Positions 43,931 through 55,850 of a stretch of DNA of 64,000 nt are shown here, one piece after another. Position 1 is the first letter of the stretch. Each line of letters opens with the position of its first letter. The translations under genes were made by a program, and so were the position numbers. The DNA comes from Molossus alvarezi (Eukaryota; Chordata; Mammalia; Chiroptera; Molossidae): contig CM073886.1 of the NCBI GenBank assembly GCA_037176705.1, positions 122,849,001 through 122,913,000 on the forward strand, in the 5' to 3' direction. The notes under the pieces were generated by a model that worked only from the letters and a program-made list of their open reading frames with translations, searched no databases and was not told the origin of the DNA.

Positions 43931-44838
43931 CTTATTGTTGAAAGTATTACGAATGCCCCTCTTTTTCCCATTGACCCTGTCCTTCCCACTCCCACTCCCC
44001 TCCCACCCTCCTAAGCCTAGTGTCCCTGTTGATTGGTTGTGCATATACGCATAAAAGTTCTTTGGTTTATCTCTTCCCTCCCCTCCCACCCCCATCCCTC
44101 GGAGATGTGTCAGTGTGTTCCCTACTTCCATGATTCTGAATCTCTTTTGGTTGACAGCTTATTTTGTTCATTATATTCCACAAATAAATGAGATCATGTG
44201 GTACTTGTCTTTCTCTGACTGGCTTATTTCACTTAGCATAATACTCTCCAGGTCCCTCCATGTCATATCAAAGGGTAAAATATCTCTCTTTTTTTATAGC
44301 CGCATAGTATTCCATTGTGTATATGTACCACAGCTTTTTTATCCACTCATCTGCTGATGGGCACTTGGGCTCTTTCCAGATCTTAGCTATTGTAAATAGC
44401 ATTGCTAGGAACATAGGGGTACACATATTCTTTCTGATTGGTGTTTCAGTCTTCTTAGGATATATTCCAAGAAGTGGGATCACTGGGTCAAATGGCAGTT
44501 TCATTTTCAATGTTTTGAGGAAACACCATATTGTCTTCCATAGTGGCTGCACCAGTCTGCATTCCCACCAGCAGTGCACTAGAGTCCCCTTTTCTCCACA
44601 CCCTCGCCAACGCTTGTTGTTTGATGATTTGTTGATGGCGGCCATTCTGACAGGTGTGAGGTGATCGCTCATAGTTGTTTTAATTTGCATCTCTCTGATG
44701 ATTAGCGATGTTGAGCATTGTTTCATATGTCTCCTGGTCATTTATATTTTGTTTGGAGAGGTGTCTATTCAGGTCTTCCGCCCATTATTTAATTGGATTG
44801 TTTGTCTTCCTTTTGTTGAGTTGTATGAGTACACTATA
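43890..44838 (-). mobile_element. 5'-truncated LINE-1 with ORF2 C-terminus
   Basis: On the minus strand the last part of ORF2 is readable from about 44741 to 44268. It includes [60 protein letters not shown] and AAIKKE, all hallmarks of the L1 ORF2 carboxy end. A frame break near 44270 stops it early. The 3' UTR follows (C-rich on the plus strand, 43960-44110) and ends in a (TAAA)n tail seen as TTTA repeats at 43890-43935. The copy is truncated near 44838 at TTGTTGAGTTGTATGAG. It has no ORF1, endonuclease or reverse transcriptase, so it is inactive. Confidence 0.92.
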
Positions 44839-45824
44839 ACCCCGGAAAAACCTTTATGGTTCCCTTACCTGGATGTACAAGGTCCCAAGATCGGGGCAGT
44901 GTCTCCATGATGTCCCTCAAAGCAAACCTCCTTTCACTGTGCAAGATGGGTGCCATAGCTTCATGTTCTCACACGACAGTGTCCCACACAAGAAGTAAGA
45001 AGGGAATGGAGAGAAAAGAGATCTTCTCCAGCCCTCTCTCCTTTCACCTCTCCTCGCACTTACCCCAGCAGCCTCCTCTTCACATCTCATTGATCGGAAC
45101 TGGCTCACTTCCCATCCCAGCCCACCACCGGCAGAGGGGGAGACTGATGTGCTCGGCTTGTAGACCAAGCTCGGATCAGCTTCTGGAACTGGGTACAGGA
45201 ATGCTGCCGGATAGTCGGGGTTCTGCTAGCAGCCAATGGTGCCTGCACATCATTTTCCTTCCCTTTTAGAAGGTGTGGCCGGCAGGTCGGAGGAGTAGCT
45301 GGGGAACCAGTTCCCTGAGAAAGCTTGGAGAAGAGCCCTTCAGCTGCCATGCTGTTCCCTAGGTACATGCAGACCGAAACCACTGTAGGGAGAGGGCAGG
45401 TCAAGCTGTGAGTTGAGACAGAATTTCCGTATCAACCTGCACCAATCTGAGAAGGAAGCAGAAAAAGGGGAACCTGAAGGTCACCTCCGTGGGGCTTCTG
45501 GAACATGCTGGAGAGAACCAATTTAATCCGCATCTATTGTAATTTATTATGATAAAATGCTCCAGTCATTTTTCTGAGGAATATCCTTATTGTAAAATTC
45601 AGTACTGGAGGTACCTTTGTAGGTGAATCTCATTTTCTAAAAGCTTGGATTAAAAATGTAGACTCACAAAACACAAATTAGAAGTCAGATGACCTAAAGT
45701 TTGAAATATTCTTCATTTTATAGATGAATTTACCTTAAAATTCCTTTAATAGTGAAATACTTTAGTACACTTTAAATTATTTCCTTGATGAAAATATGAT
45801 TCCCACATAATTTATATATATGAG

Positions 45825-45830
45825 CGCGCA

Positions 45831-45866
<36 letters not shown>
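45825..45866. repeat. (CA)n microsatellite with GCGCACGCGC lead
   Basis: About 17 CA units after a short CG/CA alternating start. Confidence 0.95.
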
Positions 45867-45867
<1 letters not shown>

Positions 45868-46576
45868 ACCCCCTGCTGCATCGCATTGAGCTAGGCAGCC
45901 CCAGAATTGACTGAGAAAGCATGAGGGAGATAATCCTTTAGAATAAAACTGTCCCTGATGTGAACAGTTAACCATCTCAGGGTTTCGGGGTGCTAGAATA
46001 AATGACATTTCCCAAGGAATTAACTGCCTATTTCAAGACGAAAACCTTACACGAATTGTACACTCTACATGCAGGTCAACTCTCATCGCCATGCAGAGAT
46101 CGCTACACTGTGTGGGAGGTTGACCAAAGGTCCCTGGAAACTCTAAGACTATTTCATTCTCTGAGTACCTTTGGACCTGGAGGGTTCCGCTTCTTTCCCT
46201 AAATACTGCAGTTCTCTGATTAAAGTAGAAATGTCTTCATAACCAAGTTCTAAGCTCAGAGCCTGCCGTTTGTACATTCACCTATCTATCCATTTATTTG
46301 TTCATTCTGTTTAGATAGCTTGCACGTGGTTTGGCCTAGAATGAGGAGCCCAATGCGAGCATCCGTCCGACTATACCGACGCGCACGTACGTGCACACAG
46401 AGCAGTGCTCTGAGGAGAGAACATGCGCTCGGAAAGCAAGGGAGGGAGCCCGACCTCGCCTGCGGATCAGGGAAGGCTTCTAAGGGCAGTGCCATTGCGT
46501 GAAGAGAGTCAGCAGGGGAACGGCAGGGTGGGATGGAAAGAGCATTTCTAATAGAGGTACAGTGTGTGTTTGTTCA

Positions 46577-46607
46577 CCTGTCCGTCCGTCCGTCCGTCCA
46601 TCCATCC
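46577..46607. repeat. (CCGT)n/(CCAT)n short tandem repeat
   Basis: Four CCGT units followed by two CCAT units. Confidence 0.9.
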
Positions 46608-47269
46608 TGTTTTACAAAACAGTCTAGTACCAAGTGATCAGAGTTGCAAACAAGTAGAAATTGTCTTTGCTTTCTAAGTCTGCAGGTCCACTTGGCAAAA
46701 CAGAGAAGTACCTGTTGAAAAAAAATCCTAAGGATATTTTGTTTGGAGGTTGTTTTAAGTAATAATACATGTGAGGCCATTTCAGCCCTTGCTCTTGCTC
46801 CTGCGGGGACGGGATTTGCCTGAGTGGACGCCCAGAGTCAGCTGTCCCGGCTCCAACCTCGCTCCGCTCTCCCCCGTGGAGAAGGTGCAGCGTGCAGGGA
46901 TGAGACCCAGGTGCCAGCAGCCTACACTGCTTCCATGGGAACTGCAATTTGTAGTTAAAAATTGAAGCTAAATCCTGCATTAACAGGGGAATTTATCTAA
47001 TTTTAGAATAAATTACTTTTTTCTCAGTGCTTTTAGGATCAACCAAAAAGCAAAATTCAATAGTTAAAAATGGGAATGAAATTGGTACCTATTCTACACA
47101 AAGAGGCTCGCCATCCCGTTGTGACCCCCGAGACGATGGCTGCTTGAACTGAAATCGAGCAGTTTGTGGGCTTGCTGTCAGCGATGAGCCAGTTTCCATT
47201 CATGCCTGTTGTCAGGTTAATGGTAAATGTCCTGCTGAGTTCACAGAATCGTAGCATTAAATTTATACC

Positions 47270-47345
47270 TAGAATGAGCTTAGAGATCCAATATAATTCT
47301 CATTTCACACAAGAAGAACTTGAAAGCCAGATGGGTTAAGTGACT
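47270..47345 (-). repeat. MIR-type fragment
   Basis: AATTCTCATTTCACACAAGA, then GGTTAAGTGACTTTTTTGAG resembles the reversed MIR core. Confidence 0.45.
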
Positions 47346-47439
47346 TTTTTGAGCAACTTAAACATTTATGTCCCAGTTCTCTCCACAGGCTTTGCAGTGG
47401 CCATGCAGGTGGCATATACGCGGGTGTGGGATCTTCTCA

Positions 47440-47660
47440 CTCCTGGTTCAGAGCAAGGGGCTTTCGGTTCTGACTGCACTCACATCCTTACTATTGACCA
47501 GCCTTGTGAACTTGCGGAAAATGTTTGACTTCCCTAAGCCTCAGTCTCCTCATCTATAGAAGGGGATAATAACTACAACTACCTCCCTGCATTGCTGTGA
47601 AGATTAAAATGCACGGGAAGAGTCAGGCCTGTAGCAGATGCTCAGTACATGCTTTGCCAC
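47440..47660 (+). repeat. MIR SINE
   Basis: ACCAGCCTTGTGAACTTGCG, AAGCCTCAGTCTCCTCATCT, AATAACTACAACTACCTCCC, TGTGAAGATTAAA and GCAGATGCTCAGTACATG give nearly the full MIR order. Confidence 0.85.
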
Positions 47661-47824
47661 GTGTCTTTGGCCAACAGAAAGAGGATAGAAGTGACCATGT
47701 GTCAGCTCTGGGTGGGACTTCAAGAGGCCATGGCGACTGTTCTCCTGGACTCTACTGTGAGGAAACCACGTCTCAGGTGTTCAGTTATCCTACAGACAGG
47801 AGGCAGAGTGAACATCTGAACCAC

Positions 47825-48010
47825 AATGACTATTCACCATGAACATTCTTGCACACGTTTTAAAAATTTCTCCTGGGCATATGCGTGTATTTCTTTTACG
47901 GAGATACCTAGGAGTAGAATTGCACTAAGAGTGGCCAGTTTTGCACAGTGGTCACCATTTTACCCTTTCACTATGAGAGTTTCAGCTGCTCCGTCTTTAA
48001 CTGTATCCGT
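47825..48010 (-). repeat. Old LINE-1 fragment
   Basis: CATGAACATTCTTGCACACG, GGCATATGCGTGTATTTCTT, GAGATACCTAGGAGTAGAAT and GAGAGTTTCAGCTGCTCC are the antisense of the L1 ORF2 3' region. Confidence 0.65.
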
Positions 48011-48994
48011 CCTGGGGGGGCGTGTGATGGGATCTCACTGTTGGTAGCCCACTGGGTACAAAAATTTTCTTGCTTGTTTGAAAATGTCTAACACTAGCGT
48101 CTGCATGCTCTGTTTCACCCTCAAGGACAGAGCACAAACAGTTTGAGTAAGTCAGATGCACGCTTGTCACTCAGCCTTGGTCAGCTATGGTACCAGCGGG
48201 GGACTGGCCAGACTAGGCGCCGTGTTGCCCCAAACGCCCAGCCGGGTGCTGGCGGGCCATGCAGGTAGCCACACTGCCGAGACACCAGAGCTCCTTCTAC
48301 CTGGCAAACGTCTGTGAGTGTGAGGAGACGCAGGAAGGTCTTATCGACACCTCCCTTGTATTTAATAAGTAGCAAGAATGTATACTTTTTGCTGGACTAG
48401 AATGGCTCTGCACCTCACGGGGAGCCGAGCCAGGGTTTCGCGGGAGGCGTGGGGGTGTGTGGGGGGACGACACAGGCGGTAACTGCAGCTCTCAAACCAC
48501 CTCCCCTCCCTTCCACTCCTCCTTTCTCCCTTTGCCTGCGTCCTCTCCCTTCTTCCTCCTCTCTCTCCTTTTTCTTCGCCCCTCCTTGTTTTGCTCCTTT
48601 CTGTAGCTGGACAAGAGTTGAACAAAACCTCTGAACACAACGTTGAAATCACCAGAAAAATGCAAACCCCTGAAACATCTTATGTGCCCTTGTCCCTTCT
48701 GAAATTAATACAGACTTGATTTATTTCCTATATCATTTTAATGTATGTATTACTAAGACTCCTGTTTTGTCCTGTGATCATGCCTTCATGTGGTTATTCC
48801 CACATTTCTAGAACACCCTCCTCATTGTGATTCCTGATGTCGACAGAAGAGCCTGCAGATTAACGCACCTGTCTGCGGGGCCCCTTCACCTACAGGTGAC
48901 ACAGGGTTCCAGAGCACGGATGGAGCAGAATTTATTGACCAATCCACTTTCACTGGACAGCTGTGTTCTGTCCACAGAACTCTTTATCTGCATT
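48011..48994. other. Intergenic, nothing firm recognised
   Basis: A CT-rich strand-asymmetric stretch lies at 48495-48605. No gene seen. Confidence 0.45.
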
Positions 48995-49009
48995 TCTGCT
49001 TATTTCTTT

Positions 49010-49271
49010 TCTTTTTTTTTTTTTTTTTTTTTATCCTCACTCGAGGATATTTTTCCATTTTTTGTACAGATAGAGTGGGAGGGAGAGAGAGGAAGGGAGA
49101 GAGAGAGAGAAACATCGACATGAAGGGACACATCGAGTGGCTGCCACCCGCACGACCAACCAGGGCCGGGGACAAACTGCAACCGAAGTACGTGCCCTTA
49201 GCGGGAACCGAACCCGGGTCTCTCCGGACCGCAGGCCGACGCTCCAAAAGCTAAGCCAAACCGGCCAGGGC
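49010..49271 (-). mobile_element. VES SINE with 15-bp target duplication
   Basis: TCTGCTTATTTCTTT is at 48995-49009 and 49272-49286. Between them are a T tail, ATCCTCACTCGAGGATATTT, GA-rich body, ACATCGACATGAAGGGACAC, and reversed head AAGCCAAACCGGCCAGGGC. Confidence 0.95.
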
Positions 49272-49286
49272 TCTGCTTATTTCTTT

Positions 49287-49440
49287 AGGATTAATTTCTA
49301 GATGTAGAATCAGAGTCAGAGGGTAATGGAATTTCTAAATGGTCTTTCTACACACCACAAATAATGTTCCAGAAAGACCCAACCCACTTTTACAGTATTG
49401 ATTTTTTACTGAAATTAATAAATGAGAATGCCCACTTTGT
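49287..49440 (-). repeat. Probable old LINE-1 fragment, interrupted by the SINE
   Basis: AGGATTAATTTCTAGATGTA, GAATCAGAGTCAGAGGG, TAATGTTCCAGAAAGACC and GAGAATGCCCACTT resemble the antisense L1 ORF2 3' region. Confidence 0.4.
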
Positions 49441-50331
49441 GGCAAATGACACTTAAAAATGACACAAAAAAAAATTCAAACAAAATAAAATTCTTTAAAA
49501 AAGTTATGAGGCGACACCCACTGCTGCTGAGACCTCCTCTCAGAGGAGGGCATGACTATTTCTTTAGTGCCGGGGGTGTGCCCTCTGCTTTGCAGGGTTT
49601 TCCAAGGGGCGTGGATGCTGGAGTCAGGACCGGGGACCAGTCGGCGCAGCGGGTAAGGCTCCTCCGTGTGTCAGCAGCAGTCACGGGCTGGGCTCTTCCC
49701 CCCCTTCCTCCTGTCTGGTGGTCGTTAGTGCTGTTGCCCGAATCCTCCCTGCTCTTTGCCTTTCAGGCCCAGGGCAGGACTCCCTTCCTGGCTCCCTTGT
49801 GGTTGGGCGACCAGTCCTGGGGAATAGGATGAAGCGGGGGTGACGCGGGTGAGGCTGTGCTGAGCCTCCTTCCCCTCCAGGGCGGCCTCTCCGGGTGGGA
49901 GAGGGAGAACGATGTGGGCATTTTCCTTGCGATTCTGGTCGTGCCTGCGGCCGCACACACACCGACTTGTGCTGACAGCCACACCGTCTCCTCTCCCCCT
50001 TCTGACATTTACACTGTATCCATGGTGGTCATGAGGCCTTCGCCCTGACCCTCGTGGTTGGCAGTCAACAGAAATAGATTTGAATCTCTTATGTAATCGA
50101 CACAAAATGCTTACCTACAATTATCATTTAATTTTTTAGAACCCTAGTTGATGGCATATAAATAAAAAGTAAGTACCTTTGCTTTTCTCAGAGGGTTTGG
50201 AGAACACACAGATTACTGGTAGGGCGCCCGTAGCTGTAAGCACCCCCCCCCAGGGAGCACAGAAAGGCCAAGCCCCTTATTACCCAAGAACCTGCCGTAC
50301 GAGGTTTCTGCCATGTGCACAGCGAGGCAGG

Positions 50332-50372
<41 letters not shown>

Positions 50373-51011
50373 GGTGTGAAGAACCCACACGCCCAGTGGA
50401 AAATAAGGCCCCTTTTAAACAAGCCGAGCAGGTCCTGATGCAAGGCAGTGTGGTCTGGCTCCTCTGTTTCCAGAGGGGGCCCTGCACGCGGCGTGATGCA
50501 GGAGGATTTCAACCACGGAGACCCTGTGTGCTAACAGGCCGTTTCCAGGCTGTCTTCCAGGGGTGCACCGTGGGCTCTGAGGTTAGCTGGCGCGTGGCCC
50601 CTGCTTGCAGGCCTCTCAGTTATCGAGCTGCAGGACTTGCGGCTGCTCTGATGGAGCCGAGCTCCTCTGTCCCCGGACGTCCCCCGGGCGATTTCAGATC
50701 CTGTTTGCTTCCAGGTGTCAGAGCCTCAGCTCCCCTTCTTTGCTTCTCTTTAGCATTGACATTTCAACGACAGTTTCCTAGTTCTCTTTCTTTTTCTCCG
50801 AGACTCAGCCGAACCTCAGACTTGCCAGGAGGGAAAGTGGGTCATCTCTGCGGGAGGAGGGATGGCTTCCCAGCTGGGCTCTAGGACCCTTCTGTTTCCT
50901 GGAGCCAAACCACTTTGGTTGCTGGAGTGAGTGTGTGTGTGTGTGTGTGGGGGGGGGGCTCCTACCACCACAGAAAAGAGAAGAAGAGGTACTATATTTT
51001 TCTCTCTCTGT
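49441..51011. other. Intergenic, no gene recognised
   Basis: Holds a (TG)n at 50332-50370 and another short TG/G run at 50927-50960. GC-moderate sequence with overlapping frames up to 162 codons and no domain. Confidence 0.5.
50332..50370. repeat. (TG)n microsatellite
   Basis: Nearly pure TG repeats after GTGTGCG. Confidence 0.95.
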
Positions 51012-51073
51012 TTTTTAAAATCCTCACCCAAGGATATGTTTTCATTGATTTTTCAGAGCGGGAGGAGGGGGGG

Positions 51074-51133
<60 letters not shown>

Positions 51134-51188
51134 TCATTGCAGTCTTTTGGTGTATGGGATGATGCTCCAACCACTACTCGGGGCTATT
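51012..51188 (-). mobile_element. VES-like SINE, shortened, with (GA)n expansion
   Basis: Reversed tail ATCCTCACCCAAGGATATGT, TTTCATTGATTTTTCAGAGC, a GA run at 51066-51128, AACATCATTG, and a shortened reversed head GATGATGCTCCAACCACTAC. The central tRNA-related part is missing. Confidence 0.78.
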
Positions 51189-51379
51189 TTTTTTCTTTTA
51201 AATCAAGTTGCTGTCTTGTTTAGAGAATGTTTGAGAATTTCCTCAAAGATGTGTCCCAGGATGGCATCAACCTGCCCAGCATGGAAATGGCTTCCCTGGA
51301 GGCTCTGGAATGAAACGTTTTCTTCCCAGCCCAGTGTCCCTAATAGTTTATCATCCAAACCCCAATCCCCAGGGCGGTA

Positions 51380-51485
51380 GTTAGCACGCAGATTCCCAGG
51401 TTACACCAATACCCACTGAGTCAGAGCCTCTGGGGGCTGGGAGCCAGGAATGTGCATTTTCCCGCGCCGCAGCCTGGAGCCCCTG
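51380..51485. repeat. MER5A-like hAT remnant
   Basis: AGCACGCAGATTCCCAGGTT, CCCACTGAGTCAGAGCCTCT, GGGGGCTGGGAGCCAGGAAT and GTGCATTTTCC match MER5-type order. Confidence 0.6.
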
Positions 51486-52931
51486 GCTCCTAACACATCT
51501 CCCAGGAGGAGAGCATCTCCTTCCTCGCCTGCAGCAAAGCCGCGGACTCAGAGACGAGGACGGCTGGCGGGAGGGAAGACTTCGCCCTGCCTCTTCTTGC
51601 AAAACTCTCCTGTGTGGCTGGGCCCAGCGCCTGTGACTGAGAAGGTCACGCAGGAAGTTCAGTGCACAGGACCAGGAAAAACATGAGAGTGAGCACGGGT
51701 GTCGGAACCTCTCTGGTCAGGGTTAGGGAACCAAACACCATTTCATTTTTTCATCCATCCGTCCTCAAATGTGTACTCAGTGCTTACTATGCACCAGGCA
51801 CTGGGCTCCCTGCATCCCACCAAACTTTGCATTCCTCATTTTTTGTCAGATAGGAAAGATGAAGCCGAGGCTGAAGTCCCAAACAAGCAGGAGCAGCAAA
51901 ATAATTAGGAAAATTAAGACAAATTATTCCCCCCCTCTGTTATACGCACACATGTAGGCTAGAGACTTCAGCTTATGTTTTCCATATGTATATAATTTAT
52001 TCCTTTCTTGATTCATTTGCTTATCCATTCGGTAAACATTCACCCACTCATTCATCCAGCCACATCTCCTGAAGACCTTCTGTGTGCCAGTCTGGGGACT
52101 AGGGATACAGCGATGAGCGAGATAAAGTTCTCGCCTCATGGAGCTATCCTTTCTGAGTACCAGTGTTCTTCTGTGCTTATCAAACACACAGAACATGCTC
52201 TCACAATCCACCTTCCTGGTGGCAATCAGCAATTCAGCCGAATGCAAATTGCAGCCCAGAGGCCCTGCCCCTAGCTCTCCTCCCCCTGGTCTACAAACGT
52301 TCTGTTCGGCAAAGATGCCTTCCCAGATATTTCATCACGTGCTTGAAATATTTATACACATAACTGGGGAAAATGAATTAAAACTGTGAACTCTACATGA
52401 CACTTAAGTCAAAATAGGAAGTGGCACTGTTCAGCTGTGGATTTCGACTGCTTCCCATTAGGAAACCCCTTTCAAGAAAAACCTTCACGGAGCAACACAC
52501 TTCAAAGAGGTTCCCAGTAAATGCTGTGTTTCAAACGTGTTAATTGGACCTGATTGCAAACAGCTGTCTGGGGTAGCCACTGTTTGGGTTGGCGTTCACC
52601 CACTCTAAATCTAGGTCGTCATTTTTGGTTACATTATATTCATATTGGGATGTTAATATATTTGTTATAGTTTCAGAATGTGCTGCCATCTAAAGGATTA
52701 TGAGATAATAAATAAAACATGAACAACGTATTTGTCAAGCCCTGAGGTCATTGCCAAGTACAAAAGCACTTGAGGGCAGATACCCTATTTGATACACTGT
52801 GTGGGGTCACCGCACTTCACTTAAACATATGGGAACATTTCCAACAAAAATAAAAAATATCCATGGATTTTGCTGGCTTCTGTATGTGTTGGAGGCATTG
52901 AGTGATCTTTTATTGTCTATTTTCCACAACG
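51486..52931. other. Intergenic, old repeat remnants only
   Basis: 51735-51850 and 52020-52145 have the text typical of an old dispersed repeat (GTGCTTACTATGCACCAGGC; TGTGTGCCAGTCTGGGGACT, TCATGGAGCT). No gene seen. Confidence 0.45.
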
Positions 52932-53137
52932 ATTTTAAAAAATATTTTTATTGATTTTTTTTTTTTAGAGAAAGAGGAAGAGAGAGATGCGATAGAGAAG
53001 CATCGATTGGCTGCCTCCTGCTCGCCCCCTACTGGGGACGGAGTCTGCAATCCCCGCATGTGCCCTCACTGGGAATCGAACCAGGACCTCTCAGTCCATG
53101 GGAGATGTTCAATCCACTGAGCCACACCAGCTGGGCT
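52932..53137 (-). mobile_element. VES-family SINE, GTGGATTGA-head subtype
   Basis: Reversed tail ATATTTTTATTGATTTTTTT, GA-rich body, AGCATCGATTGGCTGCCTCC, GGGAATCGAACC, and reversed head TCAATCCACTGAGCCACACC. It shares its head type with 21133-21350 and 61920-62130. Confidence 0.85.
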
Positions 53138-53959
53138 CCACTTAACTATTGAATGAATGTCATACATTGCAAGAAGCAGGAGGGGAAAATAATAAATACT
53201 CATTAGTTGATAAGGTGGAATTGCCTTTGGATCTAGTTTTATAGAATATTGATGTTTCTCAAGAAGCACTTGTAGGAGCAACTTATTGACTAACTGTGAA
53301 GGCTGGTTTTCAAAGTATTTGTCAAATAGTAAGGCATGAACACCGAGAAAGGAGAAGGCACAGTCATTGGCCATAGCAACTGGCATGACCGTACTCAGGC
53401 AGACTTGTGTGCAGCCAAAGGGTTCCCTGTCCAGCAAGTTATCACCGAGGGTAACTGGACATGACCTTCTTGGGGTTCAGGGTAGAACGCACCTCAGAGT
53501 CATCTTGCCCTAGGACTGAGTGCTCAGGTGTGTGTGCCCATCCCATCTGGCAGTGGTTGAAGGCTGCTTCCTGGGTGGTAATTCGCTGGCACTTCTGTTC
53601 TGCCAGTCAGGTGGCAGAGCGGACTCTGAACTGCGGACGCCCTTATGCAAAGGAATGCTGGTTCTGGCAGGTCAGGTGGTGAGTATCAAAACAATGCGTG
53701 CCCAGGGGTGTGGGTGGGGCACCAGCCACACCTGCTGAGGTGCTGCTGGTGCTGGGGGGCATTTGAAGATGTCAGTGGGGCTGAAATGGGGATCATGAAG
53801 TATTTCTCTCTATGCATTGAGCACATCAGTAGCAATAGCCCTCCTGAGACTGTTTGAAACAAATCGGTCCTCAGAGTATGAAGTCAGTTAAATGGCATTG
53901 AGGGGGTGCAATAAACAATGAACAGGATGATGGCCACGAGAACAATAGAAGTAGCTATT

Positions 53960-54065
53960 ACTTATTTTTATTTGTTCTCACTGTATGATGGCCATGGTCT
54001 CCCCATTTTCCAGATGAGAAAACTGATGGTCAGAGGTGCTGGGTAACTGCCGAGGGACGCACGGG
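53960..54065 (-). repeat. MIR-type fragment
   Basis: CTCCCCATTTTCCAGATGAG, AAAACTGATGGTCAGAGG and TGGGTAACTG match the reversed MIR core. Confidence 0.65.
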
Positions 54066-54154
54066 TGGGGGATGGTAGAGATAGGGATTGATGGGCCTTT
54101 CTGACTCCTTATCACGGATTCCTGGAGGTGTGAGAGGTCGGACACAGACGCTTC

Positions 54155-54270
54155 CCTTTTTCTTTTCTCCCCCAACTTCTCCCTCTTTCCTTTCCTCCTC
54201 CCTCCCTCCCTCTCTCAACTCCTCGGATTCCTTCTTCCCTTAAGCCTCCCTCCCTCTCCTCCCCCACACC
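54155..54270. repeat. CT-rich polypyrimidine tract
   Basis: Almost uninterrupted C and T on the plus strand with CCTCCCTCCC blocks. Confidence 0.85.
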
Positions 54271-55474
54271 CCACAACAAATATTTGAGTACTTATATGTG
54301 CCAGACACTGTTTTAAGCACCATACAGCAAAGAAACAGTTTGATCCTGTTTGACCCTAGAGTGCCCCTATCCTTGCCCTGAGAACCATTTTCCCTTCCCC
54401 AGGTCATCCCTTGACTTTTTGGGGTCCTGGCAAGTATAAAAATGGAGGCTCATATACTATGCCTAAATATTTAAAAGTTATGAATCCAGCTGACAAACTG
54501 TTAAATAACATATATTTCACTTACCCGCACAGAGGACAGGTTTGAATTAAACATCTGTGGACGCCTGGGGGCCCTGCAGGAGCATGGCCTGAAGCCTGGC
54601 CCCGCCTCTTCCTTCCGGGCAGCCCACCTGGCAGGGTGCTGTGTGCCTAAGTGTGGGCATCCAGCCTGCACATCCAAGCTCCATCCCTGCGAACAGCCAC
54701 CCTGAGGGGTGTGCATACTGAGGGGGTGGCCTGCTCTCGCGAGACCCAGCCTGGGCAGGCCCTGGAGCTGGGCTCAGGACTGTCCAGGCATGGACTTCCA
54801 GGTCTGCCACCCAGGATATGGTCTGGAAAAGGAGGTGCAGGCTTCAGGTGGGCACATCTCCCTGTGCTCACACACGTTCCAGCCCGTGGCAAGGGGCACA
54901 GCCAGTGGAGGGACCCAAAGTGCAGGGTCCCGGGGCCCCGTTCCTGGGCCTAAGAGTGGCCTGCTCCTCCCTGTTCCGGTCTCTCTTCTGAAGCTCACTT
55001 TCAAATGGTTCTTCTTGTTTTTATTTTAGATTTGGCCTTCTGAGGACTTTTTACCCCTCAAGAAAAATGCGGAATTCAAACACTCCACCTGTTGAGCAGA
55101 AAGAGGGTCAGGTGCCAGAGACGGGCGATAGGTGTTCTGGGAACAGGAAGAACGGATTCTGGAGGAGGACCAGCCGGACTCTCCCTCTGGGGTTGACAAG
55201 CTTCTCCACGTTCAGCAGCTTGGTCAGAGGGTAAGAGAGACTCCCCAGGGTTCGATCGGGAGATCCTGATGGACTCATGCAGACTTCCCAACAGGGCCGA
55301 GGTCTCGGCTCCACATCCTCTTTGCTTCTCCACCCATGACCACCTGCAGTCCCAGACAGGCCCCTGAACACGCGCTGTGCTGGCCCTCACTGGGTCAGAC
55401 CGTCCTGGGAGTCAGGGAGACGGGCATCTGGCCCGAACAGCACATGTTCATGCCCGCGGAAGGTGACGGGTAAT

Positions 55475-55850
55475 ACAGGCTCGTCTCGGAGATGTTATGG
55501 GTCGGTTCCAGACCACCGCAGTAAAACGAATCGTAATCTTTTTGCTGGTGGAGGCTCTTGCCTTCAACTTATTAAAAAAACCCACAAAGCCCTGGCTGGT
55601 TTGGCTCAGCGGTTAGAGCGTCGGCCCAAGGACCAAAGAGTTTCGGGTTCAATTCCAGTCAAGGCCACGTACATCGGTTGAGGTTTGGTCCCTGGCCCTG
55701 GTCGGGGTCATGCAGGAGGCAGCCAATCGATGTGTCTCTCTCTCTCTCCTATTCTCTCTGAAGATAAATGGATAAGTATCACCAGGTGAGAAAAACAAAC
55801 AAGAAAAACCCTGACAACATCTGTGAAGCGCAATAAAACGAGGTGACATG
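55475..55850. mobile_element. Tigger-type MITE split by a SINE
   Basis: Left end TACAGGCTCGTCTCGGAGAT, GGGTCGGTTCCAGACCACCG, CAGTAAAACGAATCG. Right end ACAACATCTGTGAAGCGCAA, TAAAACGAGGTGACA. The ends are inverted and similar to old Tigger termini. The SINE at 55589-55795 interrupts it. Confidence 0.7.
55589..55795 (+). mobile_element. VES SINE inserted into a Tigger-type MITE
   Basis: Head CCTGGCTGGTTTGGCTCAGC, GGTTAGAGCGTC, B box GGGTTCAATTCC, CCAATCGATGTGTCTCTCTC. Flanking AAAAACCC is a short target duplication. Confidence 0.9.

Larger units (their letters stand above)
44839..47269. other. Intergenic, no gene recognised
   Basis: Contains (CA)n and (CCGT/CCAT)n microsatellites listed separately. 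Frames of 60-140 codons overlap on both strands and show no domain. Confidence 0.5.
53138..55474. other. Intergenic, no gene recognised
   Basis: Contains a MIR piece (53960-54065), a CT-rich tract (54155-54270) and an old dispersed repeat at 54275-54350. GC-rich frames at 54500-55390 overlap on both strands. Confidence 0.5.
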
